NCBI GenBank assembly: GCA_964358175.1
Contig: CAYHOI010000012.1
Location: 1-32,516, forward strand
Origin: CAYHOI01 sp964358175
GTDB lineage: Bacteria; Margulisbacteria; Riflemargulisbacteria; GWF2-35-9
Direction of reading: 5' to 3'
DNA: 32,516 bases
The notes under the pieces were generated by a model. That model was not told where the DNA came from and ran no database searches. It was given only the letters and a program-made list of their open reading frames with translations. This document shows, one piece after another, positions 29,918 to 32,516 of the stretch (within the stretch, counting starts at the first letter, position 1; every line of letters starts with the position of its first letter). The position numbers and the translations under genes are program-made.

Positions 29918-30682
29918 ATGCACTTTCGATCTTTTTTCAAGATAGGTCTTTTGCTCGGCATTCTTGCTATAGCACTTCCTCTGGCGAGTGGTGCCACTTA
30001 CGTTTTTGATGAAGCAAATATCCTGCACGAGGAGGTGGTTCAAAGCCTTGACGGACTGATCAACTCCTGGTCGCAAAAGACATCTCATCAAATGGCTATT
30101 GTCACGGTCAAGTCACTCGAGGGATCCTCTATTGAGGAGTACGCCGTTCGTCGTTTTCAGAAAATGGGAATTGGCCGAAAAGACAAAAATGACGGCCTTC
30201 TGCTACTGGTCGCTCCCAATGATCGAAAACTTCGCATTGAGGTAGGCTATGGGCTTGAGGGCTATCTGCCCGATGGTTTAGTGGGTAGCTTGAGAGATCG
30301 ATACATGATTCCGCTCTTTAAACAGGGTGCCTTCGAGAAAGGGATTTTGGTCGGTACGCTCGCCCTTCTTCAAACACAAGCTAAACAGGAAGGAATCGAG
30401 TGGACCCCAGAAATTTCTGTTTCTGCCAGTCTGCCGAAACATTCATCCCGAAATACACAAAACGTTGATTTGCTTTTTGGGATTCTGTTTTTTGTGGTGA
30501 TTCTTTTGCTGCTAGGACGATCCCAAAGAGGCGGCCTGGGTGGCTGGTTGCCCTGGCTTATTCTGGCCAGCCTGTCCTCCTCGGATCGAGGCCGGCATGG
30601 TGGCTTTGGAGGCTTTGGCGGAGGATTTGGGGGATTCGGCGGCGGAAGCAGTGGCGGTGGTGGTGCCAGCGGAAGTTGGTAG
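29918..30682 (+). CDS. TPM-domain membrane protein (YgcG-like)
   Basis: Has a signal peptide (about 1-26, cleavage near ASGA-TYV), then a TPM domain (28-165; VFDEANIL, HQMAIVTVKSLEG, IGRKDKNDGLLLLVAPNDRKLRIEVGYGLEGYLPDG), a membrane helix (about 187-201), a short cytoplasmic part and a glycine-rich tail ending GGGGASGSW. The architecture and the terminal GASGSW are typical of bacterial YgcG-like TPM proteins, which are exported and membrane-anchored, with roles proposed in membrane-protein quality control or repair. It begins 1 nt after the upstream gene. It is the last gene before the accessory right end. Confidence 0.88.
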   Translation: MHFRSFFKIGLLLGILAIALPLASGATYVFDEANILHEEVVQSLDGLINSWSQKTSHQMAIVTVKSLEGSSIEEYAVRRFQKMGIGRKDKNDGLLLLVAPNDRKLRIEVGYGLEGYLPDGLVGSLRDRYMIPLFKQGAFEKGILVGTLALLQTQAKQEGIEWTPEISVSASLPKHSSRNTQNVDLLFGILFFVVILLLLGRSQRGGLGGWLPWLILASLSSSDRGRHGGFGGFGGGFGGFGGGSSGGGGASGSW

Positions 30683-30762
30683 CCGCAAGGCGAGCGATCC
30701 ATGAACCGCATGCTTTCCGATGTCTCTTTTGGGTAGTACGCTTGACCCCAAAGCTGTCCTTC

Positions 30763-30888
30763 ATGAACACACGAATCTGGCTATATCAGACTCCGGTTGA
30801 TTTCCGGAAACAAATTGATGGGTTAATTCTTTTGTTGTCAGACCATCTCAACTAGGATCCGACGTCGAAGCAACTGTCTTTTCTATGA
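30763..30888 (+). pseudogene. IS66-family TnpB (ORF2) N-terminal remnant
   Basis: MNTRIWLYQTPVDFRKQIDG matches the start of IS66 accessory protein TnpB, whose hallmark is (I/V)WL...PVD(M/F)RK..DGL. The frame hits an amber TAG at 30853-30855, then continues in the same frame with DPTSKQLSFL, as in the TnpB DP.S..LF.F motif, before a second stop. The frame also reads open upstream to about 30741 with LTPKLSF. No TnpA, no TnpC transposase and no clear terminal repeats are seen, so this is a dead fragment. The rest of the 309-bp gap 30683-30991 holds only this and a promoter. Confidence 0.65.
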
Positions 30889-30917
30889 TGCTTTAGGCGT
30901 GGATTCTCTGATTGTGA

Positions 30918-30946
30918 TTGTCAGTTGATCTCGATTTACTTATAGA
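30918..30946 (+). promoter_or_regulatory. Promoter of the PLD-helicase gene
   Basis: TTGTCA (30918-30923) and TATAGA (30941-30946) are 17 bp apart, 45 nt before the ATG. AAAGGA (30975-30980) serves as ribosome binding site with an 11-nt spacing, slightly long. Confidence 0.55.
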
Positions 30947-30991
30947 GAAAACACAGGCATAATCTTGTATAACTAAAGGAACACTTATTCC

Positions 30992-32516
30992 ATGCATAAT
31001 CTGCCTAAAATAATCGATAATAAGAGGCGCAGCCTTTTTGATGTAATAAAAGCTGTTGCTCCCCATCACACTTCGTTATCGGTCGCAACTGGATATTGGG
31101 ACTTAAAGGGCATGAGTCTAATATTTGGATTACTGGATCAGTATAAAGAAATTCGTATTCTGATAGGCAGAGAGCCTCTTATCCCAAGACATCAGCAGTC
31201 CGAACCAGAACCTGATTATCCCGACAAGGACTTGTTCTATGATCTCGAACGGATGCAACCATCTCCTGAACTGAAAGAGTTGGTTCAAAAGATTAAGGCG
31301 TACATTAAGCTTGGCACACTAAAGGTAAAGGTCTATCGAAAGAACTTTTTACACGCGAAGTGCTATATCTTTGGTGATTATGAGTCCCAAAATGCGATTG
31401 GCATCATTGGTTCATCAAACTTTACATTTAACGGCCTCACGCACAATACAGAATTAAATGCACTGGAATCCGATCATAGGATTGTTTCGTTTCAACCAAA
31501 ATCCGAGAAACAAGAAGTTGGTCATTTATTCTGGTTTGACCAGTTCTGGAATGACCCTGATACCGAAGACTGGAATGGTCAGTTCACTCAAATATTAGAG
31601 CAGTCTCCCGTTGGCGACATCCTGTTCAGCCCCTATGAAATGTATATCAAAACCTTATATGAGCTGTATGGGGAGGAATTAGAGGAACTTGAACTCAAAG
31701 ATTCTGTGGGTAGTGCTTATGAGTTGCTAACTTTTCAAAAGCAAAACGCTCAGCACCTTCTTCGTAAACTCAGAAAATATGGTGTTGCCATGTTGGCAGA
31801 CTCTGTCGGCCTAGGAAAAACCATCACTGCGATTGAGGTCATACAAAACTACGTCGATAGTAATGAAGGACGAAAACGTGTTGAGATTATCTGCCCAAAA
31901 TCGTTGAAGTCACAGTGGGAAAAGGAAATGGCCAAGTGTGGGATCACATCTATTCAGCCTATCGTTTTACAGAATGAAAAACATATCCAGAGCCGAATGA
32001 ATTTGGATCAACTCGCTTCCGTGTCGCTCTTTGTTATTGATGAATCACATAATTTGAGGAAATCTTCAGGAAGTCGATATCAAATGATCGTAGACTGGGT
32101 TAGGAAAAACAAAAAAGCTCATGTCTTACTGCTTACTGCTACCCCTATCAATAACGAGCTATCAGACTTGGTGTATCAAATCCTACTCGGAACAGGCGGG
32201 CGCAGTGATATTTTGAAGGTGTCCAGCGTAGATTCCCATGTTTCAGTGGATTTTGTAAAAGCTATTTTTGATCTACAGAAGAAGATTAAACGAAAAGCAA
32301 CGCTTGAAGAATCAATCGACTATGAAGAGATCAAAAGAGTAATGGCTCCTATTATTCGAAGTCTGGTCGTCAGGCGCACCCGACAAGGGATAAAAAAAGA
32401 GTTTGGCGGACTAGTCATCAATGGTGAAATGAAGGATTTCCCCAATACAATACCCGATGTCATTGCGTACCAATTTCCAACTGAAAAAAATGACCAGCTT
32501 CTCAAAGTTAGTACAT
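30992..32516 (+). CDS. PLD-like nuclease fused to SNF2-type helicase, N-terminal part
   Basis: An open frame of 508 codons reaching the window edge. Residues 1-200 form a phospholipase D-like domain with a single HKD-type motif, HAKCYIFGD (His121, Lys123), and the companion GSSNF (140-144). Residues about 245-508 begin a SNF2-family DEAD/DEAH-like ATPase: motif I ADSVGLGKT (269-277), motif Ia region IICPKSLKSQW, motif II DESH (350-353), motif III LTATP (381-385) and the RSLVVRRTR region. Single-HKD nucleases act as dimers, as in Nuc and BfiI. Such fusions are found among restriction-modification and other anti-phage loci; the partner genes lie beyond the window. AT-richer than the core genes and preceded by an IS66 remnant, so probably acquired. 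Confidence 0.85.
   Translation, partial: MHNLPKIIDNKRRSLFDVIKAVAPHHTSLSVATGYWDLKGMSLIFGLLDQYKEIRILIGREPLIPRHQQSEPEPDYPDKDLFYDLERMQPSPELKELVQKIKAYIKLGTLKVKVYRKNFLHAKCYIFGDYESQNAIGIIGSSNFTFNGLTHNTELNALESDHRIVSFQPKSEKQEVGHLFWFDQFWNDPDTEDWNGQFTQILEQSPVGDILFSPYEMYIKTLYELYGEELEELELKDSVGSAYELLTFQKQNAQHLLRKLRKYGVAMLADSVGLGKTITAIEVIQNYVDSNEGRKRVEIICPKSLKSQWEKEMAKCGITSIQPIVLQNEKHIQSRMNLDQLASVSLFVIDESHNLRKSSGSRYQMIVDWVRKNKKAHVLLLTATPINNELSDLVYQILLGTGGRSDILKVSSVDSHVSVDFVKAIFDLQKKIKRKATLEESIDYEEIKRVMAPIIRSLVVRRTRQGIKKEFGGLVINGEMKDFPNTIPDVIAYQFPTEKNDQLLKVST

Noticed and set aside
30370..30770. Proline/alanine-rich minus-strand frames opposite the TPM protein's tail
   Set aside because: They are antisense images of the glycine-rich GGFGG repeat and have no start signal or neighbour support.

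Overview
The window comes from a bacterium with an outer membrane. It encodes a LolC/LolE-type lipoprotein-export permease, two lipoproteins, a family 9 (heptosyltransferase-like) glycosyltransferase and a flagellar stator. Several gene orders are nevertheless the ones usual in Firmicutes and related lineages: valS-folC, alaS-ruvX-mltG, xseB-ispA-dxs and an AroH-type chorismate mutase. A diderm lineage with Terrabacteria-like synteny (for example a Margulisbacteria/Melainabacteria-like or other candidate phylum) would fit, but I cannot place it from sequence alone. Most of the window is dense housekeeping DNA with short gaps and many overlaps. The two ends look like accessory DNA.

Left end (1-2052): a visibly AT-rich block. 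It holds the N-terminal part of a LolC/LolE-like permease running off the left edge, two divergent small lipoprotein genes, a terminator, and the C-terminal fragment of a large serine recombinase that reads into a tRNA-Asn gene. This looks like an old integration scar at a tRNA gene. Then (2053-6216) comes a repeat-rich regulatory gap followed by two overlapping membrane histidine kinase genes with no response regulator beside them.

Centre (6203-17931): on the minus strand lie tRNA-Ser, engB and nadB, followed by the block rpe-ribD-aroH-tyrA. That block is bracketed by two near-identical 189-bp MITE-like elements; one has a perfect 9-bp target duplication and the other has none. On the plus strand are bioF, valS and folC, then a minus-strand gene for a polar, probably disordered protein.

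Right-centre (18005-30682): a good sigma70-type promoter drives a probable operon of a YtxH-like protein, a small membrane protein, a 53-residue small ORF, alaS, ruvX and mltG. The alaS product lacks about 105 residues of the usual editing-domain barrel. Convergent to it lies a minus-strand glycosyltransferase gene. Next, on the minus strand, come motA, motB, a short CCA-adding-enzyme-like gene and tRNA-Val, and on the plus strand xseB, ispA, dxs, a nucleotidyltransferase-like gene and a TPM-domain membrane protein.

Right end (30683-32516): an IS66 TnpB remnant, then the first 508 codons of a phospholipase-D-like nuclease fused to a SNF2-type helicase, cut by the window edge. This is the likeliest entry into a defence or DNA-modification island. 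Two real genes are cut by the window edges (1-527 minus, 30992-32516 plus), and two small ORFs (11971-12081, 18588-18749) are shorter than usual annotation cut-offs.
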